Under the pieces are notes generated by a model, which saw nothing but the letters and a program-made list of their open reading frames with translations, was not told where the DNA came from and ran no database searches. A DNA stretch of 42,271 bases from Streptomyces sp. CC53 (lineage in GTDB: Bacteria; Actinomycetota; Actinomycetes; Streptomycetales; Streptomycetaceae), in assembly GCF_001865245.1 (NCBI RefSeq), contig NZ_MKXB01000107.1:1-42271 (forward strand), in the 5' to 3' direction. How positions within the stretch are numbered: the first letter of the stretch is position 1; each line of letters begins with the position of its first letter. Of the stretch, positions 41,609 to 42,271 are shown piece by piece. The translations under genes and the position numbers were made by a program.

Positions 41609-42271
41609 GTGAGGCGACGACCCACCCGGGGGTTCGGGGCCCTGCCCGCCGGGGTGCTGGTGGTGGCGTGGTGGCTGTCCGGGCCCGCCGCCGCGGACGG
41701 GTACGCGCGGCAGCAGGACGACGTGGGCACGTCGGGTGCTGACCTGGTGCTCCCGCTGGCGCTGCTGGCCGCGGTGGTCGCGGTCGCGGCGTACACGTTC
41801 CTGACGCGGCGGCGGCGCGCCGCCACCCGCACCACGCCGCACGGCGGCGTCCCGGTGCCGGAGCTCGCGGAGCTGGACGGCCGGGCCCGGGCCGCGCTGG
41901 TCGCGGCGGACGACGCGGTCCGCACCGGCCGGGAGGACCTGGCCGCCGCGACGGCCCTCGCCGGAGCCGGGGCGGCGCAGCCGTTCGCGCAGGCGGTGCG
42001 GCACGCCGAGGGGGAGCTGGCGGCGGCGTTCCGGCTGAGGCAGGAGCTGGACGACGCCCGGCCGGAGGACGAGCCGGCGCGGCGGGAGATGCTGGAGGAG
42101 GTCGTCGCCCGCAGCGTGGACGCGCAGCGCCGACTGGAGGAGGCGTCCGACGTCCTCGACGCCCTCAGGAGCGCGCCGGGGTCCGCGAAGGAAGCGCTGG
42201 ACGCCGCCGACGAGCGGTGCCGCGAGCTGGCCGGGCGGCTCGGCACGGCGGAGGCTGCCCTGGCCGCGCTG
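41609..42271 (+). CDS. Membrane protein with coiled-coil region (truncated by window end)
   Basis: The first 221 codons of a longer gene. It begins with a signal-like segment (ALPAGVLVVAWWLSGPAAAD, cleavage likely near residue 29), a short external loop and a transmembrane helix at about 47-66 (DLVLPLALLAAVVAVAAYTF) followed by a basic stop (LTRRRRA). From about residue 90 the sequence is a long Ala/Glu/Arg/Asp-rich coiled coil (ARRAMLEEVV-like heptads, VDAQRRLEEASDVLDALR). This layout fits the actinobacterial TPM-domain/coiled-coil membrane protein family, but no TPM domain is visible before the edge. The GTG start has no Shine-Dalgarno and a leaderless-type promoter. The stop codon lies outside the window. 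Confidence 0.75.
   Translation, partial: MRRRPTRGFGALPAGVLVVAWWLSGPAAADGYARQQDDVGTSGADLVLPLALLAAVVAVAAYTFLTRRRRAATRTTPHGGVPVPELAELDGRARAALVAADDAVRTGREDLAAATALAGAGAAQPFAQAVRHAEGELAAAFRLRQELDDARPEDEPARREMLEEVVARSVDAQRRLEEASDVLDALRSAPGSAKEALDAADERCRELAGRLGTAEAALAAL

Overview
The window is high-GC DNA (third codon positions almost all G/C, TANNNT-type -10 boxes, several leaderless genes) whose gene content and order point to the chromosome core of a Streptomyces or a very close relative. From memory it corresponds to the region of S. coelicolor running from the ECF sigma factor/anti-sigma/serine protease cluster through mshB to the bldK oligopeptide transporter and typA. No rRNA, tRNA, CRISPR array, prophage or complete insertion sequence was seen.

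Left part (1-14690). An envelope-stress type operon runs leftwards: ECF sigma factor, zinc-type anti-sigma factor and the first 56 codons of a protein in the position of an HtrA-like protease. Divergent to it is an O-methyltransferase that appears to use an ATT start. Then come DUF3117, an enoyl-CoA hydratase, 3-methyladenine glycosylase I (tagA), a DivIVA-domain membrane protein, a non-canonical FolP2-type dihydropteroate synthase homologue, a LOG-type protein and dapE. The same order is known around Rv1202-Rv1224 in Mycobacterium tuberculosis, so this is an old actinobacterial neighbourhood. dapE and a membrane-anchored protein with a lysozyme-like signature diverge from a 37-bp intergenic region holding two leaderless promoters. 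A small secreted protein, dapC, a 7Fe ferredoxin, a GNAT acetyltransferase and a SirB1/transglutaminase-TPR protein follow. dapE and dapC both serve meso-diaminopimelate/lysine synthesis.

Accessory segment (14722-17517). A DUF397 protein with an internally duplicated motif and its XRE/DUF5753 regulator, a small orphan gene and an alpha/beta hydrolase sit between core genes. The non-coding DNA on both sides of the hydrolase is rich in inverted repeats sharing ATCTGCGG/CCGCAGAT.

Central part (17547-21376). A large membrane-anchored protein with peptidoglycan-binding-like repeats, a small membrane protein translationally coupled to leaderless mshB (mycothiol biosynthesis), and a 64-residue membrane protein.

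Right part (21957-42271). Two tandem five-gene oligopeptide ABC transporter operons (binding lipoprotein, two permeases, two ATPases), both read leftwards and separated by a strong terminator. The right-hand one lies at the bldK position next to typA and has two hairpins between its lipoprotein and permease genes, which could set the stoichiometry. The left-hand one contains the oddest object in the window: a permease with about 340 extra N-terminal residues, of which about 200 are 22 tandem 7- or 10-residue Pro/Asp/Arg units. typA, an orphan 868-residue solute-binding lipoprotein with low-complexity insertions, a small coiled-coil candidate and a truncated leaderless membrane/coiled-coil gene close the window. 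I found no in-frame TTA codon by eye in the main genes; this was not an exhaustive scan.
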